A stretch of 64,000 nucleotides of DNA from Pythium myriotylum. Taxonomy: Eukaryota; Oomycota; Peronosporomycetes; Pythiales; Pythiaceae. Made by a program: the position numbers and the translations under genes. Each line of letters starts with the position of its first letter. Within the stretch, counting starts at the first letter, position 1. The stretch lies in contig JALJCQ010000016.1 of assembly GCA_023091665.1 (NCBI GenBank), forward strand, positions 806,001 to 870,000, read 5' to 3'. This document shows, one piece after another, positions 44,120-54,732 of this stretch. A model generated the notes under the pieces. The model was not told the origin of the DNA and did no database searches. It saw only the letters and a program-made list of their open reading frames with translations.

Positions 44120-45853
44120 CTACTGCTTCCGGTACTCAACACCGATGTTCAAGATGAAACTGCCATTGCGCTCTGGATCTGGCTGAAATGTAATTGCTGG
44201 CCAGCCGATCGGGAATTCTCCTCCCATCATGAACACCTTCAGCGTGTCGACATTTCCGACGTTAAAAAGCGTCGCATTGACCATGCCAAACCGGATGATG
44301 TACTCGTTCTCGACCGACGATGGCGAGACGATTACTCGAGGGAAGAACTTGGTTGACTGCGATGCTGTATATTCACCCACGAGAGCTTTGGCTTCGTTCG
44401 CGTCAATGGCCAGGTGTGGAGGATTCTTCCAGAATGACAAACCACACACGGGCGCTCCGGGGAGCGGCGCCTGGCGAGGAGGCTTGTACGCACGCCACTT
44501 GTCGTACTCAAATTCGAGTATGTCTTTTGGGATGTCGAAGAAGATACCCATGACATATGAGCGAATCTGATCGAGGTAGGTCGTGGCTCGGCCCTGGGTG
44601 TTGGACTGAACTGCCACTGCGAGACGATCGTATGGCGCGTAGCTTGTTTTTGCGTGGTGAGCATACGTGTCTCCACCCTTCTCGTAGTATGCATGGCCCC
44701 ACATGACATTCCCGACCATGTCGAACCCGTAACCCGCCGACAGGGTTTCACCTTCAGGTGCGAAGTGGATTCCAGCATATTGAAGTTTCTCAGGGCCGGC
44801 CGCAAGGAACTCGTCGACTGCCAAGTTCTTTCCGGTGATCATGTCTGCGATCGTGGAAGGTGACTTGAAGATGGTGACGCCGTCTACTTTCCCTTTGTTC
44901 AACAAGAGGCGAAGCAACTTGGTCATGTCGTTAGGACTAGAAACAATCGAGCCGCAGGCGAGCCCCGTGTAGCCGGGGGAAACGTCCAAGGTGGGAGTTC
45001 CGTCATATTTCATGGCGACGACGTTGTCATCGCATACAAGGTGACCAGCGTTCAACGAGGTCTCGCGAAGTGCAGATGGGATATCGGCGATGGAGCCAAA
45101 CGTGCGGTTCATACCCAGCGGTGTCCAAACATGCTCACTCAGGAACTCTGACCACGTCTTACCCGACACTTGTTCAATGAGCTGACCGAGGATCTCGAAG
45201 TTTGTGTTGGCGTACGCTGGTGTCTCTCGCAATGCATGTTCTGGCTCGGAAAATTCCAATGCCTCTACGAGTCGACGTGGCGAATCGTAGGTGCCAGAAA
45301 ACATCGCAAGATCAGGCAATCGCCCGAGTCCTGAGTTCATGGATAGCAAATCCCCGATGCGGACGTGTTCTTCAGCGTACTTGTCGAAGAGCTTAAACCA
45401 TGGCAAGTGCTTCTTCACTGGGTCTTGCCACTCAATCGTGCCGTTATCCACGAGCAGACCGACTCCGAGGGCGATGAATGTCTTGGAGACCGAACCGATC
45501 TCGAAGAGATCATTGGTTGTGACCGGGACCGATGACTCATTCCACAGCCGCACGCCGTAGCCTTTCACGAGCACAACTTGGTCCTCATAGACGATCGAGG
45601 CCCCAACCCCGATCGCGCCGGTTTTCGGGACCTCACTGGACAAGAATGCGTCGGCTTCGTCGATCTTTTGCTGCAGCGTACGTCCTGCCTTTGGGAACCC
45701 CGCAGAGTAGTACTAGTCGATCTGCTCTTGCAGACTTAGAGCCGCCCTACGACCCTGCTGATAGGTCTGGGACTGGAGCCGAGCGGGCAGGACGAGCCGA
45801 CTTTCGACCAACGAAGACGCAAACGTGGCGAAAACCAGTAACAACGCCAGCAT
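44120..45853 (-). pseudogene. secreted S12-family serine hydrolase, copy 2, one nonsense codon
   Basis: Starting at ATG 45853, the frame encodes a good signal peptide (MLALLLVFATFASSLVES). It then meets a TAG at 45715-45713 (codon 47), where intact copy 3 has Ser in LIDSYY. The rest of the 577-residue frame is open and well preserved. It includes the S-V-S-K motif in FEIGSVSKTF, the Y-A-N motif in TPAYANTNF, and K-G-G in the third position. No intron could remove the stop without deleting conserved residues. It is therefore a very recent pseudogene or a sequencing error. An internal start would give a cytosolic protein without a signal peptide. Unlike copy 1, it has no intron. Confidence 0.85.
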
Positions 45854-46717
45854 GCTGCAGTACACGTGCCGGAGAGAGGTTAAGTGAAGTGAGACTTAGG
45901 ATGGAAACAGTACCCGGCAAAGACGACAACCATTCCAACTGAGAACGTTGGTGTTTATGACCCATGGACTCATTGGGTCACAAATACCAACGTTCTCATT
46001 TGAAAGGTTCTTGCAGGACAGGCCAGCGATCTCGACACCTCGACACTCAAGATGAGCGTCGAGCTGCCTTCAGGTGGGTCAGCAAAGTTGAAAGTCTCGG
46101 CATGAGTACAGTGCGTTTCGCGATCAGGAGCGGTGCTGATATATCGAAAAATAGAGCACATCGAGAGTGGCCTGAACGTCCTCAGCGCAGCGTGTAATGT
46201 AATAAGATACATTGTTTGAAGACCAGAAGTGCATATATCGGTTCGATGTGAACAATGTTTGCCTTGATCTACACGTTCTTGATGGTATCCACTCACAGGT
46301 TGCTGAAAGCCTTTGCACACCACTCACACGCTGTGAAAAGGTCGACAGCAGGAAGATCGAACTCCTTGTTCACGAGCCGCACACTGAACTGACTGCGGGA
46401 CTGACGCTCGAAGTCGGCAACTGTGAACTTGGGTTAGTACCCTGCACATCCCCGCACATCCCCCTTCCGGAACTGGACCTATAAGATATTGCAGGTACAT
46501 CAAAAATTGACCGCTCCTGATGGCGAAACGTACTGTATCAACTCGAGACTCAAGATTGCTGACCCGCGACTCTGATTATGAAGAGTGGGAGGACGTTGTA
46601 GCCAAGAATCTCTTGGTAAAGTGCAAAGTCGGTGCATTGAACAAAGATTGGTGTGGTTGTATTGTAGCGTCTATAACGCTCGAGGAGGCTCCAGGCCTTC
46701 GGCACCTCTTGACCACC
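45854..46717. other. accessory spacer, no gene seen
   Basis: This stretch lies between the S12 copy 2 start and the S12 relic. It contains the stem-loop at 45941-45997. Other reading frames are short and unrecognised. Confidence 0.45.
45941..45997. repeat. 57-bp inverted repeat (24-bp arms, two mismatches)
   Basis: Arms 45941-45964 and 45974-45997 are reverse complements except at two positions, separated by a 9-nt loop. It lies about 90 bp upstream of the S12 copy 2 start codon, so it may overlap its promoter. Confidence 0.85.
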
Positions 46718-47296
46718 TTGTTTGCGGGAAAGAATTCCATACAAGTGGACGTAGAAGTCACCGTAATCTGGAATTGCGACGAGGATAGGGAACAACGGGG
46801 ATGTAACACTCTCAGCAGAGAACATGAGGTACTTTCGGCCGCCCACGTCGGCGACGTAGAAGAAGGTCGCATTGAGCGTCCCGGCCCTAGCAACGAACTT
46901 GTTCGCGCGGGTGCTCCTGGTAATCTTGCCCGATGGGAAGTATGAGGGCGACCTTACCGACGAACACTCTCAGATTAGCGCAGAGGCGTCAGCTGGAGAC
47001 ACAGCAAGGCAGGGTAGATATTACCAAAACAGAAAACTACACTCGGGGCTTCGGGCAGAGGGTGCGACAGGCTTGCTTTCAGGAGACCGCCACTTCGCAA
47101 GGTAAGGATCGAAGATATACGTGGGCACATCCATGAAGATGCCCGCGACGTACGTTGGATGCTGATCGATCTCCATTTAGTTGTCGTCGCTGTTGCTAAG
47201 TATCACGAGTGCAAGGTCTTGATCCGGAACAAATCCCGTCGCAGTTCGATGGGCGACTGTCACACCGCCCTTTGCGTAGTAAGGGTGATCCCACAT
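46718..47296 (-). pseudogene. S12-family serine hydrolase relic (C-terminal third)
   Basis: Read from 47296 downwards in one frame, the strand gives MWDHPYYAKGGVTVAHRT, then VAGIFMDVPTYIFDP, then LNATFFYVADVGG, and ends at ILSRKQ. These align in order with the last third of copies 2 and 3 (MWGHPYAEKTGGTVAHES, LGIFLDVPKHILDF, NATLVYVGDA, YLKQ). Three in-frame stops interrupt it and the terminal stop codon is lost. Nothing similar was found upstream of 47296, so the 5' part is deleted or unrecognisable. The frame itself has survived without a net indel. Confidence 0.85.
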
Positions 47297-47300
47297 GTGA

Positions 47301-48062
47301 AGCCTTCGAGCTCGAGATTACCAGCGTAAGATGCTGACTGGTATCGACAAATCCCAATCGACGGCCCAGACGACGAACGTGATTGTGTCTCTTGGTTAAG
47401 AAAACAGTATGGAACGCACTGGCCCATTGACAAGTTCGTTTGCATCGTTGCGGTCACTATGGACCTGGCTATGTTCATTGAGTGAACACCCAATGAACAT
47501 AGCCAGGTCCGTCATGATTTACACCAAAATCTCCAACTTCGTGGGCTGGGAGCGCTGCGAGGCTGTGCGCTTTCGAGAATGCGCGCGGCGTGGAAAGAAG
47601 AATAGCGACTTTGTGCACCATCTGTAACGTCGCCACACCGCAAACAAGACTCGACAAACCTCCACGCTTCAATTCCGTTTGTAGTCGCCGATGCCCATTA
47701 GTTGTAGGTGCACAGCGGCCCCCAAAGTCTGCTCCCGAGAAAGAAGAGAAAATGTATTTGTTCTGAGAAAGAGAGAAGGCAGACAGAAAGTGTCCTAAGA
47801 ACGAATAACCACATAAAGGATCGGAGAGTTCGCGACTCCAGATTTGGAGGTACCAGTCAAAAAGAAACATTGGACGGTCGCGAAAGAAACCGTTATTACG
47901 GTTCGAGGTATCTGTACGACTGACCGTATGGATGCTATTGTTTCGTCTCAGCGACGTGTCCACGCGTTGGCGAAACGTTATTCATACTATTTGAAACGAG
48001 TGCTTCCATCAATCAATGCTACTGGACCATGACGTTCGTCCGTGATCAGAAGCCCAGACTCG
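47301..48062. other. accessory spacer, no gene seen
   Basis: The only clear structure is the inverted repeat at 47461-47510. A 162-codon reverse-strand frame (47963-47475) has no recognisable content. Confidence 0.45.
47461..47510. repeat. 50-bp inverted repeat (20-bp perfect arms, 10-nt loop)
   Basis: Arms 47461-47480 and 47491-47510 are exact reverse complements. Confidence 0.9.
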
Positions 48063-49856
48063 TTACTGCTTCAGGTAGTCAAACATCCCTACGCTGACAA
48101 GATACCCACCCGGGTGTTCCGGATCAGGAGACGCAGCAACCGCCGGTATGGCGACTTGGATGTTGCCCGTGGTCATGAAAAACATCGTAGCGTTTGCGTC
48201 GCCGACGTAGACGAGCGTCGCGTTGATCGCGCCCCACTGGAAGGAGAGCTCGTTCTCATTCGCCGCACGCGAGATGATCATGCGTGGGAAAAAGTTTGGT
48301 GATACTGATGCTGCATACTCACCGGTGAGGGTGTCTCGCGTCGACGAAGAGATTGGCAAGCGTGGCGGGTTGTCCCAATAGGCAAATCCACAGACGGGGG
48401 CTCCTGGAAACGGTCCATTTGTCTCCGACAATAGGGCTATCGACTTTTGCCAACTGTCGTACTGGAAGTCGAGGATGTGCTTTGGAACATCAAGGAAAAT
48501 CCCAAGCACATACGTATTCAGTAGGGTCAATCCGCCATTCCTTGTGTTGGTATGGAATGAAACCGCGAGATTCTTGTGGGGAACAAATGCTGTAATGCTC
48601 TCGTGGGCAACGGTGCCACCAGTTTTTTCAGCGTACGGATGACCCCACATGATGTTGCCGATAAAATCGAAGCCGTAACCGTTGGAAAGCGTGCTTCCGT
48701 CCGGCAAAAAGTTGATACCGATAAGTGGGAGCTGGGCTATCGCATCCATGATCTCATCAACTGCGACGTTCTTGCCAGTGATCATAGTGGAGATCGTCGA
48801 CGTCGAATTGAACAACCGGATGCCATCGACCACGCCCTTGTTCAGGATGAGTCGCAAGAACTTGGCCATGTCGCTGGGACTAGAGACCATCGACCCGTCC
48901 GCACTGTGCGGAATGCGAGGCGAGATTTCGATCTTGAGGGATCCATCGAACTCGAATGGCCCGAGCGTCGTGTTCCTGCACGTCGTGTGGCCTTTATTGA
49001 GCGCTCCTTTGAGGTTGTCGGGCACATCTTCAGTGGCGCCAAACGTGTGGCTCATCCCGAGTGGCTTCCAGATGCGATTATCGAGAAACTGGACCCACGA
49101 CTGTCCAGAGACTTCTTCGATGAGCTCCCCAAGGATCGCGAAGTTGATGTTCGCGTACGCGGGCGTCTCACGCAGTGGATGGTCGGGCTCAAGGGACACT
49201 AGCGCCTCCACCAGGTCTCGCGATGAGTTGTATGCGCCAGTGTTCATGGCGAAGTCTGCGAGGCGACCGAAGCCTGAGTTCATGGACAAGAGATCTCCGA
49301 TGCGAACGTATTCTTCCGCGTAGTTATCGACGAGACGAAGCCATGACAGATGCTTCTTGACGGGGTCGAGCCACTGGAGCTTGCCGTCCTCCACCAGCAA
49401 GCCGATCGCTAGTGCGATGAAAGTCTTGGTCACTGAGCCAATCTCGAACATGTCATCGGCTTTCACGGCCGTTGCCGGATCACCGAGCTTACGTAGGCCG
49501 TATCCCTTAACGAGGACGGTTTGGTCGTTGTAGACAACGGCCACGCCGACACCGACCGATCCGGTCTTGGCGATTTCTGCTGTGAGAAAGGCATCAGCCT
49601 CTTGGATTTTTTGCTGAAGCGATCGGCCGGCCTTCGGGAACCCGTCGCCGGCGTAGTACGAGTCGATGAGATGTTGGAGGTCGTTGGTTGTCTTGGTTTT
49701 GCTCGAAAGGACGCGAGGGGTTTCCCCGTGCGACAGCGTTGGCACAGTTGATAGAGAATGTCGGCTTTGGACGACTTGGGGAAACATCGAGGCGAGCGTG
49801 AACGTGGCGAGAAGGGCGCAGCCTTGAATGGCGGAGACGACAGCGGAGATCTTCAT
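48063..49856 (-). CDS. secreted S12-family serine hydrolase (beta-lactamase fold), copy 3, intact
   Basis: A single-exon 597-aa protein from ATG 49856; the open frame extends to 49910, but without an ATG. The N-terminus (MKISAVVSAIQGCALLATFT) is a signal peptide, followed by a low-complexity linker to about residue 60. The nucleophile motif is S141-V-T-K144, the second motif Y234-A-N236, and the third element appears as K-T-G in HPYAEKTGGT, the classical class C form. The C-terminal 200 residues form an extra domain shared by all copies (LGIFLDVPKHILDFQYDSW to NATLVYVGDA). The family hydrolyses beta-lactams, peptidoglycan-like peptides or esters; the natural substrate is not evident. This is the best-preserved copy in the second cluster. 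Confidence 0.9.
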   Translation of the reverse strand: MKISAVVSAIQGCALLATFTLASMFPQVVQSRHSLSTVPTLSHGETPRVLSSKTKTTNDLQHLIDSYYAGDGFPKAGRSLQQKIQEADAFLTAEIAKTGSVGVGVAVVYNDQTVLVKGYGLRKLGDPATAVKADDMFEIGSVTKTFIALAIGLLVEDGKLQWLDPVKKHLSWLRLVDNYAEEYVRIGDLLSMNSGFGRLADFAMNTGAYNSSRDLVEALVSLEPDHPLRETPAYANINFAILGELIEEVSGQSWVQFLDNRIWKPLGMSHTFGATEDVPDNLKGALNKGHTTCRNTTLGPFEFDGSLKIEISPRIPHSADGSMVSSPSDMAKFLRLILNKGVVDGIRLFNSTSTISTMITGKNVAVDEIMDAIAQLPLIGINFLPDGSTLSNGYGFDFIGNIMWGHPYAEKTGGTVAHESITAFVPHKNLAVSFHTNTRNGGLTLLNTYVLGIFLDVPKHILDFQYDSWQKSIALLSETNGPFPGAPVCGFAYWDNPPRLPISSSTRDTLTGEYAASVSPNFFPRMIISRAANENELSFQWGAINATLVYVGDANATMFFMTTGNIQVAIPAVAASPDPEHPGGYLVSVGMFDYLKQ

Positions 49857-51607
49857 GAGAGACTTAAGGAGAGAGATGGTGTTGTATGCGGTCCGTGGTA
49901 AATGGTGCAATGATCGGAGTCGAAAGGGCCCGATCCGCTACAAGGACCTGCGCTCGAGTTGAGTCGTGGTGTCGTAGTTGTTGGTATTCGATGGAGTTTC
50001 GCCATGACGCGTAGATGATGACGAAGTCGCCGGATGCGTAAGTTTCGTTCAATTTTCGGCAACGTCGATCTGGCTGATGTGACCTAGCTGTGAACCCATA
50101 GCTTCCTCCAAACCTAGCCTTCCACGAAAACCGCTTTGGCGCTCCGATCCGCGACTGAATTTGCTGCGAGTTTTGTCAGTCGTGTCTGCGGACTACTAAT
50201 GCCATCCAAAGGTTCGTAGAAGGGTGACTGTGTCCGTATTATTCGCATTATTCCCGACAGCGGATTCAGTATTCGACGATTGTGAAGTCTACTGGGTTAT
50301 GGCCGTTATCTGCGCGCAAAATTCTTTTCTCGTGCTCTTTCTCAAGCTCTGCGTTCTGTCACTCTGCCGTCAACCCGTTGGACACTCCCATTTTCTGCAC
50401 TGTAATCGGCCGAGGAGAGACACGAGTCAATCGCCAGTCGTATTTTGTTTTGATGATGAGCAAATCCAACAAAAGAGGAGCAGATCCGGGTACTGTCTAG
50501 AACTTTTTCAGCTGAGCCACCTGGCAGGTTCGTTCATGCTCGCCGTTCTCTTCGCTGATGAGCCCTTGAACGCGAGGGCTGTCGAAACGAGGATTCGTCC
50601 GATAGATGGAATGATTGCCAACGCAGTCATTCCACTTGGAGACCCGACTGAAGAACATCCAACCGCAGCCAGTCGATTGTCCAATCAGATGTCGCTCCCC
50701 AATCTGGATCGGCAGAGAGCGGACCTCATTGTGTAGTGTTCTCAGCAATCCGAACCTGAGATTGCACTTCGTGTGGACGTGACACCTAGCTTCACTGCTG
50801 AAAGTTCAAGACTGGTGTCCAACGGGCTTACGGCGGGACCTCGTCGGTCCTACTTGTATCGGTATACAGTGAATCTCACGGGAACTGAAGTCCCTACTTT
50901 CAATTGGCCTTTTCGATTATTCAAGTAAGTGGCATGCAACAGTGTATCGGGCTTCTTGGTAATCGCGGCGCTATATCCTGATGCCAAATTTCAACGGACA
51001 GCAAAGGTCGTCGTTGGCGACCTCAAGCGCCCACAGTCACGTCGCACTCCTGCTGACCGAATGCAGGCTCCAGATGTTCCACACAACGCTCATCCGGTGG
51101 AGTGCGGTGAGCAACCTATCAGCGATCAAAAGCGAAGCGGATGGGGTCACTACTCGATGATTGTTACGAAGTCTGTTGAGTTCAAGTGGCCCCGAATCGC
51201 TGAGAGCTCTCAACCTGAATCATAAGTTGGCCCATCACCTTTCTATCTTTGCAGCCAGGATGTTGGTCCGTTCGATACCGGTATTGCGAATCGCCTAAGA
51301 CGGAAATGACACCTGCAGCTGGAAATGGCTTCTCGCAGACTCTCGGTGGTTTCGCGGACGTGGCAGATGATACTCGACAAGGGACCTGCGGGTTCAGCCA
51401 AACGTTTGAAGCCTCATCCTCTCTCGGAGAAAATCGTGCGTCAGACCTTTCTTTTTTGGCAATTGTCAAGTGAGAATCATTAGTGTGCTCACAGAGACCG
51501 ATAGCCAGCGATAGTCGCCATCATGAGGATTGAGCCCCCCTTCCCCAATGCGCTGGATTGCAGTGCAGGAGATCTGCAGTGCGCTTGTAATCTTCTCTCG
51601 ACGTGCG
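49857..51607. other. 1.75-kb accessory stretch without a recognisable gene
   Basis: The first part should contain the S12 copy 3 promoter. A 170-codon frame at 50224-50736 opens on a non-ATG codon and has no recognisable domain. The stretch resembles decayed repeat DNA, but no family could be named. Confidence 0.4.
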
Positions 51608-51770
51608 ATGCGAGACTTGGCTGCTTGTTCGCGGGGCAATCCAGGCCCTGGAGGTGCAGGAGCAGTCATCGTTCGCATCAACCCACTCGATGGGGATGCC
51701 GAGATTTTGTGGAGTGCGGCCATGAGCCATGCATTATGTAGCACTGCCAACAATCAAGCCGAATACCAAG

Positions 51771-51970
51771 GCCTCCTTTTTGGGCGGGGAGCTGCGATAT
51801 TACTGAAGCTTACGCGACTCGAAGTCGTTGGTGACAGTGCACTTATCATTCGCCAACTATAGGATTATCGGCCTCCTTTTTGGGCGGGGAGCTGCGATAT
51901 TACTGAAGCTTACGCGACTCGAAGTCGTTGGTGACAGTGCACTTATCATTCGCCAACTATAGGATTATCG
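51771..51970 (+). repeat. 100-bp exact tandem duplication
   Basis: Units 51771-51870 and 51871-51970 are identical. The next 7 bases (51971-51977) repeat the start of the unit, so the event was probably slippage at a GGCCTCCT microhomology. It lies inside the RNase H relic. Confidence 0.97.
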
Positions 51971-52108
51971 GCCTCCTCGAAAACAAAATCCTGCGAAACC
52001 TCTACACGCGCGCGCGGAGACTGGCGGACCAACTTTGCGTCCGTCGCTGGACACTTCGCGTCCGCGCGAACAACGAGATGGCTGATCTACTCGCCAATCT
52101 TCAAGGTT

Positions 52109-52141
52109 GGTCCATCGCAAGATTGAATCTTGCGATGGACC
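52109..52141. repeat. 33-bp palindrome (16-bp perfect arms, 1-nt spacer)
   Basis: Arms 52109-52124 and 52126-52141 are exact reverse complements. The right arm encodes the expected RNase H residues (NLAMD), while the left arm is an extra inverted copy that inserts about nine codons. Confidence 0.9.
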
Positions 52142-52227
52142 CGCGATCTAGCTTGCAAGTTCACCCAACCACCCGGGACGGCCACTCTGATCTCTCGGTG
52201 ATGCTGCACAACGACCTAATTCTGTAG

Positions 52228-53042
52228 CTCGCGGCTTCCATCGCGAGTAGCGTTGAGCTTTAAAATAGTCGAAACCGAGCGGAGCTATTAGGATTCACTA
52301 GTTGAACTCAATAGACTTCATCATCATCATCATCACATGAAAGTTGAACATTGTTGTTCTCTGGACATTTACCTGAGATGTGATGTCTTCTCTACCAGCC
52401 TAGCGCAACATTAACGGATAACGAGCTGCTGTTGAACATTCATGCAGCAATTCTCGCTTTAGACCGCAGATTGCTCAGTCATTCGCTATCTCAGCTGATG
52501 TGGGTATACCTTCACCAACAGCAAGGTACTCCAGCGTCGTCTTCGGAACTATTACTACACTTACTTAAGTGTGGTTCCTCGGCGCAGATCTTATCCGGCA
52601 GCAGGATGGAAATCTGTGTCGATGATCGTTTTTTGTGGCCACAGATATAATAGCTGCGTAGAGGAGTTCCCCTTGAATTGTTGGTCGGACTAAACTTTTG
52701 AGCGATAAACGGTACATCGTCTAGGCCAGCAAATGCTGTCATCAAGTAGTTCTCGACCTCGATGCCGAAATCGACAGAGTAGTTTTGACGGAGTCTGCGC
52801 ATCTAAATAGATGTGGGTGTGGGTGGATCAACACCTCTCTTTGGGTAAGGGTGGCCTGCGACCTTGATACGAGTTTCATCCAAGAATTGCTGCAATCATT
52901 CCATGATGGAATGCTTGTAGTTCGAAGGTCAACAAAGGAATCATTTTGGGAAAATGCGAGCATACACTTGGAGTATACTTGCCTCATTCGACAATTCACT
53001 TTCCTTTGCATTCAAGCAAGTCTCTCACACTCGGTCGGAGAT
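52228..53042. other. accessory spacer, no gene seen
   Basis: This contains a short CAT microsatellite (about 52317-52335). Reading frames on both strands are short and unrecognised. The end nearest 53042 should have been the S12 copy 4 promoter. Confidence 0.45.
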
Positions 53043-54732
53043 ATGCGCCTCACTCTAAGCTTTATCACTGCTGTTGCGTCGGCTTCAGTATCAACGCTTG
53101 TTTGTAGTCGTGGTGTGGAGTCTACAATCGACCAACTTCGATGCACGGGACCCTTTCCAACTGCAGGGCGATCGCTAGAACAAAAGATTGAAGAGGCCAA
53201 CGCGTTCATTGAAAGAGATCTCAAGCGCGTCGGACTCGTCGGTGCTGGTGTGTCGATTGTCTACGACGATCAAGTCGTCCTCTCCAAGGGTTACGGGCTG
53301 CGGGCCGCAGGAGATCCCTTGACCAGAGTCACGGAACATTCGTTGTTCCAGATCGGATCCGTATCCAAGACGATGGTTGCAGTGGCAATCGCCATGCTTG
53401 TGGACCAGGGAAAGATGGGGTGGACAGATTCCGTTAGGATGCATCTCCCTTGGCTCTCTTTACACGATAAATACGCAGAAGAGCACCTCCGAATCGCGGA
53501 CTTGCTGTCCATGAACTCCGGGTTTGGTCGAGATCCGGACACAAACCTCCTCGTTGGCGCAGCTTCCACTGAGAAAGATTTTGTAGAGTCTCTGAGCGGC
53601 TCAGTGCCGCAGTACTCGCTACGAGAGACACCGGCTTACAGCAACATGAACTACGAGATCCTTGGCCAAGTGATTGAAGCCGTGTCCGGCTTGACGTGGC
53701 ATGTGTTCTTGCGTGATCACATCTGGCAACCTCTGGGAATGAAGAATACGTACGCCTCAGTCTTCGACGTGGAGCCAAGTGTTCTCAACTCTTCGTCTAA
53801 CTACGCGCATTTGGTGTGCGAGGGCAATGTGATTGGTCCGTATGGTCTACTCTCGCCATTTGCCTCTCTTGCGCCTGGGCTGGATCGTGGATACATTGCA
53901 GCTGGGTCCATCGTTTCTACACCTGCCGACATGGCGACATTTGCGCCTCATTCTGAACAAGGGTTCTGTGGGAGGCGTGTCGCTCTTCACTTCTTCTGAA
54001 TCGATATCTCAGATACTGACAAGGAAAAATGTCGTTACGACTGACTTCGCGGGGCTAACGGACTCAATGGGACTGCAGTATGCACCCGAAGGAGACACCC
54101 TAGCCGCTGGCTACGGCTTCGACGTCGTCGGAAGGGTGTTGTGGGGCCGCGCGTATTTGTACAAGGGCGGGACATCATCTCACGAGACGGATCTAAGTCT
54201 GGCGCCTCTCGATCGCCTTGGTGTCGTGGTTGTCTCCAATTCCCTGAACCAGGTCTTTGGACAGATCAATCAGCTCCGGTCGTACATCATGGGCATCTTT
54301 CTCGACGTTCCAACCGAGATTCTTGAATCTGAGCTTTTAAAGTGGCGCAACCGTACTGCTCTCACACCGTCCAGTATTCCAGGCGCACCGACATGTGGAC
54401 TCGTCTTCTGGAGCAACGCACCACACCTCCAGTTGTCGGTATCTGAGGAAGAGAACTTTGCGGGCACCTACGTTGCCACAACGTCACCCAATTTCAGTCC
54501 CAAGGCGACGGTGACGAAGTCTGCGACAGCCGCCGACGAATATTTCCTCAAACAAGGAGCAACCAACGCAACATTTTTCTTCGTCAGCCGGGACCAAGAG
54601 AGCGGTGTTCTGTATTTCAAGGTCTATGCCAACGAGAACGGAGACCCATTGGTGGGAGGTTTCGCTGCGATTCAGAGCCCGACAGATCTCTCGTTCACGC
54701 TTTTTCTCGGTCTCAGCTACCAAAAAGAGTAA
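53043..54732 (+). pseudogene. secreted S12-family serine hydrolase, copy 4, 2-bp deletion
   Basis: ATG 53043 opens a signal peptide (MRLTLSFITAVASASVSTLV). The frame keeps S-V-S-K in FQIGSVSKTM and Y-S-N in TPAYSNMNYE. At about 53939-53944, after STPADMATF, two bases are missing compared with relatives (which read FLRLILNKG). The first frame therefore runs on only about 19 codons to a stop at 53999. The second frame carries the rest without further damage, from RLILNKG through K-G-G in YLYKGGTSS to the end at LGLSYQKE. Restoring two bases would give about 563 residues. It is intronless and on the opposite strand from copies 2 and 3. Confidence 0.88.

Larger units (their letters stand above)
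51608..52227 (+). pseudogene. retroelement-type RNase H relic
   Basis: A first segment reads SRGNPGPGGAGAVIVRI, then NNQAEYQGLLFG and LEVVGDSALIIRQL. This is the beta-strand, helix and strand order of a type I RNase H domain. A second segment in another frame continues LRNLYTRARRLADQLCVRRW, then MADLLANL. Damage is heavy. The Asp before SRGNPG is missing (AACSRG). A TAG follows RQL, a 100-bp tandem duplication and a frameshift separate the segments, and a small inverted insertion sits near 52105-52125. No reverse transcriptase or integrase lies beside it, so it is an isolated fragment. Confidence 0.75.

Noticed and set aside
45713..45753. A tiny intron that would remove the TAG in S12 copy 2
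   Set aside because: The only GT...AG pair available is about 41 nt and would delete residues (LQEQID) that match conserved LQHLIDS of copy 3.
47491..47545. Possible second S12 relic (DLAMF-like reading) beside the inverted repeat
   Set aside because: Only about five residues agree with the family; too short to support.
52317..52335. CAT microsatellite
   Set aside because: Too short and ordinary to be informative.
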